Source of the DNA: Thermoleophilia bacterium UBA2241
Lineage (GTDB): Bacteria; Actinomycetota; Thermoleophilia; UBA2241
Assembly (NCBI GenBank): GCA_002347645.1
Contig: DDYF01000029.1
Coordinates: 1-24,232, forward strand
Direction: 5' to 3'
Length of the DNA: 24,232 bases
The notes under the pieces are model-generated. The model did no database searches. It was not told where the DNA came from and worked only from the letters and a program-made list of their open reading frames with translations. The translations under genes were made by a program, and so were the position numbers. Below, piece by piece: positions 14,090 to 21,167 of this stretch; within the stretch, counting starts at the first letter, position 1, and the number at the start of each line of letters is the position of its first letter.

Positions 14090-14965
14090 CTACGAACGTC
14101 GAAAAAGGCGTCCGGCCAGCCCGTAGCGGCGTTCCAGGCGCCGACGGGCGGCGCGCCGCGAGCGGACGTTCTCGGCGACGCGGTCGAGGTGGATGGCGCG
14201 CGCCCGCGGCTCGTAGGTCACGGTCCAGCCCGCCTGCCGCAGCCGCAGGCAGAAGTCGGCGTCGCCGTAGAGAAGGAAGTAGCGCTCGTCCATGCCGCCC
14301 GCCTCGTCGAACGCCTCGCGCCGGACGAGCATGGCGGCGCCCGAGACCCAGTCGACGTCGGTGCGCACGGCGGGAGCGAGACGGGCGACGCGCTTCGGCC
14401 TGCGCCGCGGCCCCAGCAGCTTCGGCCGCGGCACGAGCTGTGTCCAAGCCGCACGCCAGCGCCGAAGGCGCGTCGGCGCGAACCCCGCCGACAGCTCGAC
14501 CGTCCCGTCCGGGGCGACGAGACGGGGGCCGCAGCAGCCCACACGACGCTGCGTGTCGCTGATCGTCTCGTAGAGCCGTTCGAGCCCCCCGGGGCGGAGG
14601 CGCGCGTCGCCGTGCAGCACCAGAAGCAACTCTTGGCCGAGCCGCCGGGCGCCCTCGTTGACCGCCGCCCCGAACCCGGCCTCGAGCGGCAGCTCGAACA
14701 GCTCTACCGCGGGGAAGCGCTCCGCCACGGTCTGGCGTGTGCGGTCCTTCGAGCCGAGGTCCGCGACGACGACCTGAGCGATCCTGCCCGCCAAGCCCCG
14801 GATCGTCGGCGCGATGTGATCGGCGTCGTTGAAGGTGACGACGACGGCGCCGATCGTGCGCCGCGTCGAAGGCAAGGGCTCCGGCTCCGGCCGTTCACCG
14901 AGGCGCCGGCGCGCCTCGGCCTCTTCCCCGAGCCGCTCCTCACGCTCGGGCGGCCGAGGGTTCAC
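14090..14965 (-). CDS. Family 2 glycosyltransferase
   Basis: A 291-residue cytosolic or membrane-associated inverting glycosyltransferase of the GT-A fold. The N-terminus is a charged, probably disordered leader (about 36 residues), then TIGAVVVTFNDADHI, VVVADLGSKDRT, GFGAAVNEGAR, LLLVLHGDARLRPGG (the metal/nucleotide-sugar acidic motif), and SGAAMLVRREAFDEAGGMDERYFLLYGDADFCLRLRQAGW, the acceptor-side ED-type motif seen in rhamnosyltransferase-like members. Sugar and acceptor cannot be read from the sequence. Its GTG start overlaps the stop of the MOSC-MogA gene in a GTGA, so it is translationally coupled to molybdenum cofactor genes, an unexpected partner. Confidence 0.88.
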   Translation of the reverse strand: MNPRPPEREERLGEEAEARRRLGERPEPEPLPSTRRTIGAVVVTFNDADHIAPTIRGLAGRIAQVVVADLGSKDRTRQTVAERFPAVELFELPLEAGFGAAVNEGARRLGQELLLVLHGDARLRPGGLERLYETISDTQRRVGCCGPRLVAPDGTVELSAGFAPTRLRRWRAAWTQLVPRPKLLGPRRRPKRVARLAPAVRTDVDWVSGAAMLVRREAFDEAGGMDERYFLLYGDADFCLRLRQAGWTVTYEPRARAIHLDRVAENVRSRRAARRRLERRYGLAGRLFRRS

Positions 14966-15972
14966 GACGCGGGTGTGGCGGGTGCCTCCGCGTCCAGGCT
15001 CTCAGCCGTCCCGTCTCCGGCCGGTGGCGCGGGCGTCGCGCAATCCCCGCCCAGGTCGAGCAGCTTCTCGATCGCATGCGGCAAGGCCGGCGCGACCATG
15101 GCGAACTGCTCTTGGCAGGCTCGCGGACTGCCGGGCATGTTGATGATGAGCGTCCGCCCGCGCAGCCCGCTGACCGCGCGCGAGAGCATCGCATGGGGGG
15201 TCTTGGCGAGCGAGCCGGCGCGCATGGCTTCGGCGAAGCCCGGCGCCGGCCGGTCGATCACGTCGAGCGTCGCCTCGGGTGTAACGTCGCGCGTGGTGAA
15301 GCCCGTCCCGCCGGTCGTCAAGACGAGGTTGGCTCCAGTCTCGTCGGCCAGCCTGACGAGGGCGGTGGTGATCTGGTCGCGCTCGTCGGGCACGACGGCG
15401 CGCGCCACGACCGCCGCCCCCATCTCCTCGAGCAACCCGGCGAGCGCGGCGCCGCTCTCGTCCTCGCGCTCGCCGCGCGAGCCCTTGTCCGAGACGGTGA
15501 GGACGGCGCCGCGGATCAGCGAGCGCTTCTCGAGCGTGATCGCGTCGCCGGGCCGCACATCGCCGCCTTCCAACACGCGCACGAAGATCCCCTCGCGCGG
15601 CATGACGCAGTCGCCGGCCTGCTGGTAGATCACGCAGCGGTCGTGACACACCTTGCCGATCTGCGTCACCTCGAGGAGTGCTTCACCCATCCGCAGCTGC
15701 GTCCCCACCGGGAGCTGATGGACGACGATGCCCTCCGTCGTGACGTTCTCGCCGAAGGCGCCCGGACCGACCTCCAACCCCTGTGCGCGCATCGTCGCGA
15801 CGCTCTCGTCGGCCAGGAGGCTCACCTGCCGGTGCCACGGGCCCGCGTGCGCGTCGCCCTCGACCCCGTGCTCGGCGATCAGGGTCACCGACCTCTGCGG
15901 CGTCTTCTGCACGCCCTTGTCTTCGGCGACGTTGACGCTCACGACGCGCCCGTCCGGCTTGCCGTGACTCAC
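14962..15972 (-). CDS. MOSC domain fused to MogA/MoaB-type molybdopterin adenylyltransferase
   Basis: A 336-residue fusion. Residues 1-150 form a MOSC domain, a sulfur-carrier fold shared with MoCo sulfurases and YiiM: GRVVSVNVAEDKGVQKT, HGVEGDAHAG, FGENVTTEGI, and the cysteine-rich GKVCHDRCVIYQQAGDC. Residues 155-310 form a MogA/MoaB domain, which adenylylates molybdopterin before metal insertion: VLTVSDKGSRGEREDESG, LTTGGTGFTTRDVTPEAT, and INMPGSP near residue 279. The C-terminal 25 residues are A/P-rich. The GTG at 15972 overlaps the moaC stop (GTGA) and starts the domain; a longer open frame to 16107 reads into moaC. The fusion suggests that metal insertion and a late cofactor step are handled together. 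Confidence 0.92.
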   Translation of the reverse strand: MSHGKPDGRVVSVNVAEDKGVQKTPQRSVTLIAEHGVEGDAHAGPWHRQVSLLADESVATMRAQGLEVGPGAFGENVTTEGIVVHQLPVGTQLRMGEALLEVTQIGKVCHDRCVIYQQAGDCVMPREGIFVRVLEGGDVRPGDAITLEKRSLIRGAVLTVSDKGSRGEREDESGAALAGLLEEMGAAVVARAVVPDERDQITTALVRLADETGANLVLTTGGTGFTTRDVTPEATLDVIDRPAPGFAEAMRAGSLAKTPHAMLSRAVSGLRGRTLIINMPGSPRACQEQFAMVAPALPHAIEKLLDLGGDCATPAPPAGDGTAESLDAEAPATPAS

Positions 15973-16493
15973 GCGGTCCCCTTGGTCTCGTCCGCCGCCG
16001 TGTCTCCGCCCGCCTCGCCCTCGCGCCGCCACTCGCCGCTGCGCCCGCCGCTCTTCTGCAGCAGTCGCACCGCGACGATCTCCATGCCTCGATCGACCGC
16101 CTTGCACATGTCGTAGACCGTCAGCGCAGCCACCGACGCGGCGACGAGCGCCTCCATCTCCACGCCGGTACGCCCGCGCAGCCGCGCCTCGGTCACGACG
16201 CGCAGGCCCGGCAGCTCGGGCGCGGCGTGGACCTCGACCTCGACGGTGCTCAGGTTCAGCGGGTGGCAGAGCGGGATCAGCTCGTGGGTGCGCTTGGCCG
16301 CCATGATGCCGGCGAGGCGCGCCGCGGCCACGACGTCGCCCTTGGGCACCGACTCGTCCTGGATGAGCGCCAGCGTCTCGGGAGCCATCCGCACGAGCGC
16401 TTCGGCACGCGCCCGGCGCTCCGTCTCGTCCTTGCCGCCGACGTCGACCATGCGCGCGCGCCCGCGCTCGTCGATGTGCGTCAGGTCGCTCAT
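15969..16493 (-). CDS. moaC: Cyclic pyranopterin monophosphate synthase accessory protein MoaC
   Basis: MoaC acts after MoaA, converting the 3',8-cyclo-GTP product into cyclic pyranopterin monophosphate. The 174-residue protein shows THIDERGRARMVDVGGKDETER, KGDVVAAARLAGIMAAKRTHELIPLCHPL, and GRTGVEMEALVAASVAALTVYDMCKAVD, which hold the catalytic lysine, histidine and aspartate positions of the family. The ATG at 16493 starts the conserved N-terminus; an open extension to 16559 overlaps moaA and lacks conservation. Its stop overlaps the MOSC-MogA start by four bases. The last 25 residues are a charged tail. Confidence 0.95.
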   Translation of the reverse strand: MSDLTHIDERGRARMVDVGGKDETERRARAEALVRMAPETLALIQDESVPKGDVVAAARLAGIMAAKRTHELIPLCHPLNLSTVEVEVHAAPELPGLRVVTEARLRGRTGVEMEALVAASVAALTVYDMCKAVDRGMEIVAVRLLQKSGGRSGEWRREGEAGGDTAADETKGTA

Positions 16494-16521
16494 GGCCGGC
16501 TTCCGTTCCGCGTCATGGCGC

Positions 16522-17484
16522 TCAGCCTCCGATCTGTGACATCGCGCGGTGGTTGGCAAGGCGCTCGCTGCAGCGGTCGTAGGTCTTGGCGGAGACCGCC
16601 GCCTCGAGCGCCCTGCGCAGCTCGTCGGGCCGCGCGATCAGGTGGCGCACCGGCGTCTCCTCGCCCGAGAAGAGGCAGGTCCGCAGGCGTCCGTCGGCGG
16701 TCAGGCGCAGCCGGTTGCAGCTCTCGCAGAAGTGCTCGGACACGCCGGCGATGAAGCCGATGGTGCCCGGCGCACCGGGCACCGCCCAATAGCGCGCCGG
16801 TCCGTGGCCGTACGGCCCGTCGACCGGCTCGAGCACGTGCCGCGCGCGCAGCGACTCCAGGACATGGGGGGCCGGCACCATGCGGCCGTCGACGACGAGC
16901 CGCCGGTCGAGAGGCATGAACTCGATGAAGCGCACGTGAACGGCGCGCTCACGTGTCAGCGCGACGAAGGCGTCCAGCTCGTCCTCGACACCCTCGAGCA
17001 ACAGGACGTTGAGCTTGACCGGATCGAAGCCGACCGCGAACGCCGCGTCCAGCCCGGCGAGCGCGTCGCGGAGCCTGCCGCCCCGGCTGACCGCGGCATA
17101 CCGCCCGGGCTCGAGGCTGTCGATGCTGACGTTCACGCGCCGCAGCCCGTTACGACGCAAGTCGTCGGCGTAGCGGGGGAGCAGCAGACCGTTCGTCGTC
17201 AGCGAGATGTCGGCGACGCCCTCAGTCTGCGCCAGCATCCCGACGAAGCCGGCGCACCCGTGGCGGACGAGCGGCTCCCCGCCGGTGATGCGCACCTTGC
17301 TGATACCGCACTGCGCGGCGACCCGCGCGAACGCGACCAGCTCCTCGTACGAGAGGATGTCGTCGTGCGTCCGCGGCGGCACACCCTCGGGCGGCATGCA
17401 GTACGTGCACCGCAGGTTGCAGCGGTCGGTGATGGACAGGCGCAGGTAATCGACACGGCCTGCGCGCACGGGCGTCTCGCTCAT
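16522..17484 (-). CDS. moaA: GTP 3',8-cyclase MoaA
   Basis: Radical SAM enzyme that converts GTP to 3',8-cyclo-GTP, the first step of molybdenum/tungsten cofactor synthesis. In 320 residues: the SAM-cluster motif CNLRCTYC (C22, C26, C29), ITGGEPL, SLTTNG, RVNVSIDSL, and the second 4Fe-4S cluster C253, C256 and C270 (FCESCNRLRLTADGRLRTC). The protein ends in SQIGG; the terminal double glycine is required in this family. All catalytic features are intact. It is the first cofactor-synthesis gene of the operon and lies 91 bases after mop. Confidence 0.97.
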   Translation of the reverse strand: MSETPVRAGRVDYLRLSITDRCNLRCTYCMPPEGVPPRTHDDILSYEELVAFARVAAQCGISKVRITGGEPLVRHGCAGFVGMLAQTEGVADISLTTNGLLLPRYADDLRRNGLRRVNVSIDSLEPGRYAAVSRGGRLRDALAGLDAAFAVGFDPVKLNVLLLEGVEDELDAFVALTRERAVHVRFIEFMPLDRRLVVDGRMVPAPHVLESLRARHVLEPVDGPYGHGPARYWAVPGAPGTIGFIAGVSEHFCESCNRLRLTADGRLRTCLFSGEETPVRHLIARPDELRRALEAAVSAKTYDRCSERLANHRAMSQIGG

Positions 17485-17525
17485 GCCCGAAGTGTAGTCC
17501 AGGACGGCGTGCGCGGCGAAACCGG

Positions 17526-17554
17526 GGGCGGCGGCGCCCGTCGCGGCGCCGCCC
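17526..17554 (-). promoter_or_regulatory. GC-rich hairpin between mop and moaA
   Basis: GGGCGGCG (17526-17533) pairs with CGCCGCCC (17547-17554) around a 13-base loop, 21 bases beyond the mop stop and upstream of moaA. It could be a weak terminator or an attenuator. There is no T-run, and GC-rich spacer may form such stems by chance. Confidence 0.35.
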
Positions 17555-17575
17555 GTCGCTCTGCCGCGGCGGCGT

Positions 17576-17779
17576 CTACTTGTCGACGAGCACCTCGGTC
17601 GCCTTGATGACCGCCCTGACCTCGTCGCCCGCCTTGAGCCCGAGGTTCTCGGCGGCGTGGCGCGTGATCGCGGCCACCACGTCGTGACCGCCGATGTCGA
17701 TGACGACCTCGGCCATCACGGTAGCGAGGACCACGCTCTTGACGGTGCCGGGAATCTGGTTGCGTGCGCTCAGCGCCAT
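17576..17779 (-). CDS. mop: Molbindin (Mop/TOBE-domain molybdate or tungstate binding protein)
   Basis: A single Mop domain of 67 residues: MALSARNQIPGTVKSVVLATVMAEVVIDIGGHD-type start, then VVAAITRHAAENLGLKAGDEVRAVIKATEVLV. Free-standing Mop proteins assemble into hexamers that bind several molybdate or tungstate ions in the cytosol and buffer the oxyanion. The length equals one domain. The ATG at 17779 has AGGAGG five bases upstream, much better than the longer in-frame start at 17836. It heads the moaA-moaC-MOSC operon, consistent with supplying metal to the cofactor pathway. Confidence 0.92.
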   Translation of the reverse strand: MALSARNQIPGTVKSVVLATVMAEVVIDIGGHDVVAAITRHAAENLGLKAGDEVRAVIKATEVLVDK

Positions 17780-17897
17780 GTCGGCCTCCTCAGGCTCGTC
17801 GTCGCCGGGCAGCGACGACTCCATGTACCGGCTCACACGTACCCCGTGCGGGGGTCGCTAAACGGCAGTGTCGCGCATCTCCGCCTCGGCGGGTATG

Positions 17898-17913
17898 CTA
17901 AAGAACGCCTTAG
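17898..17913. promoter_or_regulatory. Palindromic operator between mop and the surface-protein gene
   Basis: CTAAAGAACGCCTTAG matches the perfect palindrome in the tupA promoter (22236-22251) at 13 of 16 positions. It lies 49 bases before the plus-strand gene at 17963. The overlapping TATGCT (17894-17899) could be its -10 box, while TAGCAT on the minus strand (17901-17896) sits as the tupA -10 box does. Which direction is controlled is open. Confidence 0.6.
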
Positions 17914-17962
17914 GGCGACGCCCGCGCATACGCCGCAGCAGGTGGGAGGAGGTGCCCACGGG

Positions 17963-19111
17963 GTGGCCACGATCCGTCGCACAGCGTACATCGCCCTCTT
18001 TGTCGGCTGCGCCCTCCTGTTCGCGGTCGCCCCGGCCTCGGCCGCCACGGGCACGTACGTCGAGGGCGTCGCCGGCGCGCCGTTCTCGCTCCCCTTGCAG
18101 AACCTCGGACCCGGCATGACCATCGACCCCGGGGATGGCGATGCCGCCCTCGTGCTCCACCTCGACGGGTTGCCCGGCGGCATCACGACCGCGGCGACCT
18201 CGACCGCGATCTCCGGAGCGTTCGTCCTCGACGGGGCGCCCGCCGACAAGGTCAGCTTCCTGACCTTCCGCATCCACATGGACTACGGCACCCCTTCGGT
18301 GGTGAGCCCCGTCGTGCGCTTCACCTCCAAGGCGAAGGGCACCTTCAGCGGCCAGGCCCAAGGCCATCAGAACCTCGCCACGGGGGAGTGGCTCTTCCAG
18401 GTCGGCAGGCGCAACGACGGCGAGTACCCCGGCGGCGGCCTGCTCAGGTACAAGCTCGCCTTCACCCTGCCCAACGCGGGCGCGTCCGGGACGATCACGG
18501 TCTACGACTTCGCCCTGGACTACGGCGAGTACGTCGAGCCACCCGACGACGGCGACGGGGACGACGGCGCGGGCGGCGGGACCGGCGGCCCGGAGAAGGA
18601 CGGTCCCAGCAAGGGCTCGCCGAGCGGGGTCGCCTACATGGGTGGCTCGGGCGCCGGCGCCGGCGGCACGGGCAGCGGCTCGGGGACCGGCGGCGGCACC
18701 GGGAGCGGCTCCGGCACCGCCGGCGGCGGCTCCGCCATCCCCACCGGCGTGGGCTCCGTCGACACCGATGCGACGGTCGCCGCATCCCCGGCCGTGCCGG
18801 CGGTGGTCGCCGACGACACCGTCACCGGCTTCCCGCTGCGCCTGGCGGACGTGCTCGCGGGCGACGGCGGGAGCGCTGCCGGCGAGTCGGCCGGGGGGAG
18901 CGGCGGCGCGGCGGCGGCCTCCTCGGGCGGCGGGAGCGGGGGCGGCCGCGACTTGACGTGGTCGGACCTTCTGTGGGTGGCGGCGGCGCTCGCCATCGGG
19001 GCTCCGTTCGTGAGCGCCGCGATCGACCGGCGCCGCGCGCTCAGGCGGCTGCACGCGCTCGTCGACGAGACCCCCGACGGGCCGGCGCCGCGCGCTACTG
19101 CACCAGCCTGA
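17963..19111 (+). CDS. Unrecognised exported, membrane-anchored protein with Gly/Ser linker
   Basis: I do not recognise this 382-residue protein. It has a signal peptide (IRRTAYIALFVGCALLFAVAPASA, probable cut after ASA), then a domain of about 160 residues rich in beta-type sequence (GTYVEGVAGAPFSLPL to ITVYDFALDYGEYVEPP). A long G/S/T/D-rich linker with repeated GSGSGTGGG units follows, then a transmembrane helix (about residues 336-353) and a basic cytosolic end (DRRRALRR). This is a type I, wall-spanning topology. The GTG at 17963 was chosen because GGAGGAGG lies 10 bases upstream and the signal peptide begins there. A Mo/W-type operator precedes it, and it converges with the tup operon, overlapping its last gene by 17 bases. 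It might present or sense metal-enzyme partners outside the cell; this is speculation. Confidence 0.75.
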   Translation: MATIRRTAYIALFVGCALLFAVAPASAATGTYVEGVAGAPFSLPLQNLGPGMTIDPGDGDAALVLHLDGLPGGITTAATSTAISGAFVLDGAPADKVSFLTFRIHMDYGTPSVVSPVVRFTSKAKGTFSGQAQGHQNLATGEWLFQVGRRNDGEYPGGGLLRYKLAFTLPNAGASGTITVYDFALDYGEYVEPPDDGDGDDGAGGGTGGPEKDGPSKGSPSGVAYMGGSGAGAGGTGSGSGTGGGTGSGSGTAGGGSAIPTGVGSVDTDATVAASPAVPAVVADDTVTGFPLRLADVLAGDGGSAAGESAGGSGGAAAASSGGGSGGGRDLTWSDLLWVAAALAIGAPFVSAAIDRRRALRRLHALVDETPDGPAPRATAPA

Positions 19112-19559
19112 GATCCCGCGGCCGCGCGATGCGCACCGAGACGACGCCGTCGCTCTCGACGATCGTCCCCGTCGCGCGCACGAGCATCCCGTCGAACAAG
19201 TCGCGCAGCGGCGCCTCGAAGCGCGTGGCAAGCTTGTCCGGGACGATGACGGCGACACGCTCCGGATCTGAAGGCGGCAGCCCGATGCTGACCTCGGTGT
19301 ACCCGTCGCGCCGCTTCACACCGGCGACGACGCCCTCGACGCGCAGACGCTGACCGATGCTGTCCACGGCTTCGCCCCAGCTGATCGTGTCAAGCCCCTC
19401 ACCGGGGCCGGCGGACATGACGGCGTCGTCCGGCCGTGCCGTCGGCTCCGCCGGTTCGTCCAGGGCGCTGCAGCCCGCCAGGGCGCCCAGGACGACGATG
19501 CCCAGGACGACGGCGACCAGCGCCACGGCCGTCCGCTCGCGTGCGCTCCACTCGCTCAT
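19095..19559 (-). CDS. Small lipoprotein, possibly OB-fold, last gene of the tup operon
   Basis: A 154-residue predicted lipoprotein: basic-free N-terminus, a hydrophobic stretch and lipobox ALAGC at about residue 30, then an acidic linker. The mature domain (WGEAVDSIGQRLRVEGVVAGVKRRDGYTEVSIGL, VAVIVPDKLATRF, DLFDGMLVRATGTIVESDGVVSVRIARPRDLRLV) has the strand pattern of bacterial OB-fold modules (V-x-GxV, VxATGTI, IxxPxxL). Similar periplasmic modules bind ligands or partner proteins; function here is unknown. It lies 25 bases after tupC on the same strand, so it probably belongs to the tungstate operon. A ribosome site is weak (GAGGAG 13 bases upstream). Its end overlaps the convergent surface-protein gene. 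Confidence 0.75.
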   Translation of the reverse strand: MSEWSARERTAVALVAVVLGIVVLGALAGCSALDEPAEPTARPDDAVMSAGPGEGLDTISWGEAVDSIGQRLRVEGVVAGVKRRDGYTEVSIGLPPSDPERVAVIVPDKLATRFEAPLRDLFDGMLVRATGTIVESDGVVSVRIARPRDLRLVQ

Positions 19560-19584
19560 GGCGACAGTCTCACTCTCCTCATCT

Positions 19585-20343
19585 TCACGGTGACGGCTCG
19601 CGGCCGTCGTTGACGTACTCCGCGACGGCGGGCGTCGCCGGGTGGGTCAGGACCTCGGCGTACGTCCCGTCCTGCACCACTCTTCCCTGCTCGAGGAACG
19701 TGACGCGGTCCGCCATGTTCCTCGCCTCGGTCGTGTCGTGCGTCACCCACAGCACGGCCGTGGAGAGCTGGGAGAAGATGCGCTGCAGGTCGGCGGCGAG
19801 GGCGCGGCGCGTCGGCGGGTCGAGCGACGCCATGGGCTCGTCGAGAAAGAGCACGGCCGGGTCGGTGGCCAGCGCCCGCGCCACGCTCACGCGTTGCGCC
19901 TCGCCTCCCGACAGGCCAGAACGGCGACGCTCGGCGAGGTGCGCGATGCCAAGCAGCTCCAGCGCCCTGTCCGTGCGCACGCGCAGCTCGTCGCCGTGGA
20001 CGCCGTGCACGCGCAGCCCGCTCTCGACGTTGCCGCGCACCGTCGTCGCGAGCAGGTAGGCCTGCTGGAAGACCGCCGCCGTCCGGCGGCGAAGCCGCCG
20101 CCGGTCGCGGTTCGAGCGCACCGGCCGGCCGTCGAACTCGATCGCCCCCGAGGCGCGCTCCAGGCCGTTGAGCGCGCGCAGCAGGGTCGTCTTGCCGGCG
20201 CCGTTGGGACCAAGCAGGACGTGGACCTCCCCGCGCGCAAGCGCGAACCGGGCCACGTCGACGACGACGCGGTCGCCCTTGCGCACGACGAGGTCCGTCG
20301 CCGCGATGATGGGCCCGTCCGTCGGCTCGCCTTCCGCGCCCAT
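19585..20343 (-). CDS. tupC: TupC, ATPase of the tungstate ABC transporter
   Basis: ABC ATPase of 252 residues that energises tungstate uptake. Walker A LLGPNGAGKTT (about residues 43-53), Q-loop VFQQAYLLATTV, signature LSGGEAQRVSVARAL, Walker B VLFLDEPMASLD, and switch histidine WVTHDTTEA are complete. The short length, without a C-terminal TOBE domain, fits TupC rather than ModC. The ATG overlaps the tupB stop by one base (TGATG). Its role is assigned mainly from its partners tupA and tupB. Confidence 0.92.
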   Translation of the reverse strand: MGAEGEPTDGPIIAATDLVVRKGDRVVVDVARFALARGEVHVLLGPNGAGKTTLLRALNGLERASGAIEFDGRPVRSNRDRRRLRRRTAAVFQQAYLLATTVRGNVESGLRVHGVHGDELRVRTDRALELLGIAHLAERRRSGLSGGEAQRVSVARALATDPAVLFLDEPMASLDPPTRRALAADLQRIFSQLSTAVLWVTHDTTEARNMADRVTFLEQGRVVQDGTYAEVLTHPATPAVAEYVNDGREPSP

Positions 20344-21041
20344 CAGTCGCGCCTGCCCCGCTGCTGGATGATCGTCATGGCGTAGTTCGTCGAGAAGCTC
20401 AGGATGATCAGGACGACGCCGAGCGCGATCGCGTTCGAGAACTCGCCCATGCCCACGTACTCCATGATCCCCGTGGTCAGGACCTGGGTCTCGCCCCTGA
20501 TGTTACCGCCCACCATGTTGACCGCCCCGACCTCCGAGATGATGCCACCGAAGGCGGCCATGACCGCCGCCAGCAGCGGCACCTTGATCTCGCGCAGAAG
20601 GAGCAGGAACAGCCTGAAGCGGCCGGCGCCCAGCGAGAGGATCTGCAGGCGAAAGCCGGGGTCGAGTTGCTGCAGGGCCGCCAGCGAGAGCCCCGCGATG
20701 ATCGGCGTGGCGATGAACACCTGGGCGACGACCATGCCGGTGTTCGTGTACATCAGGCCGAGCGACCCCAAGGGGCCGCTGCGCCACAGGAAGAGCGCGA
20801 CGACGAGGCCGACGACGACCGGCGGCACGCCCATGCCCGTGTTCACGGCGGCGACCACGAGCCGGCGGGCCGGGAACCGGTTGATCGCCACCGCCATGCC
20901 CAGCGGGACGCCGAGGAGCAAGGAGATGGCGAGCGCCGAGGCGGCGACCCGGAGCGAGCGCAGGGCGATCTCGAAGGTGGTCGGGTCGCCGCTGAAGAGC
21001 AGCCGGAACGCCTCGGCGATGCCTCGGATGATGTAGTCCAG
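20343..21041 (-). CDS. tupB: TupB, tungstate ABC transporter permease
   Basis: A 232-residue permease with about five or six membrane segments. The N-terminus LDYIIRGIAEAFRLLFSGDPTTFEIALRSLRVAASALAISLLLGVPLG is the TupB pattern (amphipathic start, GDP, EIxxRSLxVS-like), and the coupling region is LSLGAGRFRLFLLLLREIKVPLLAAVMAAFG, with EVGAVNMVGGNI, highly typical of tungstate permeases. The start is taken as CTG at 21041: GGGAG is six bases upstream, and no ATG, GTG or TTG is in frame before the conserved N-terminus. The first conventional start (TTG at 20921) would cut off 40 conserved residues. A possible -10 box TATACT lies at 21080-21075, so the gene may also have its own promoter. Confidence 0.9.
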   Translation of the reverse strand: MDYIIRGIAEAFRLLFSGDPTTFEIALRSLRVAASALAISLLLGVPLGMAVAINRFPARRLVVAAVNTGMGVPPVVVGLVVALFLWRSGPLGSLGLMYTNTGMVVAQVFIATPIIAGLSLAALQQLDPGFRLQILSLGAGRFRLFLLLLREIKVPLLAAVMAAFGGIISEVGAVNMVGGNIRGETQVLTTGIMEYVGMGEFSNAIALGVVLIILSFSTNYAMTIIQQRGRRD

Positions 21042-21085
21042 TTCAGGCTCCCAGGGTCGTGCGGCGTCCGAACAAGTATATGCAG

Positions 21086-21147
21086 CGGGGGCGGCGGAGT
21101 TCGGGACCTCCGCCGCCCCCGTGCGGCTCAGCCCTCCGGCGGAGGGC
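21086..21147 (-). terminator. Two hairpins between tupA and tupB (partial terminator or mRNA stabiliser)
   Basis: The first stem after tupA pairs 21131-21137 with 21141-21147 (7 bp, loop ggc). The second pairs 21086-21099 with 21108-21121 (14 bp, eight-base loop). After it the minus strand reads GCATATACTTGTT, only a weak T-rich tail. Such structures between a binding-protein gene and its permease gene often keep the binding protein more abundant. Confidence 0.6.
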
Positions 21148-21167
21148 CGTCATGGCCGGGAAGGTGT

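Noticed and set aside
18640..18950. Gly/Ser-rich repeats as a mobile or CRISPR-type repeat
   Set aside because: They are codon-level repeats of a protein linker with no regular spacing or unique spacers.
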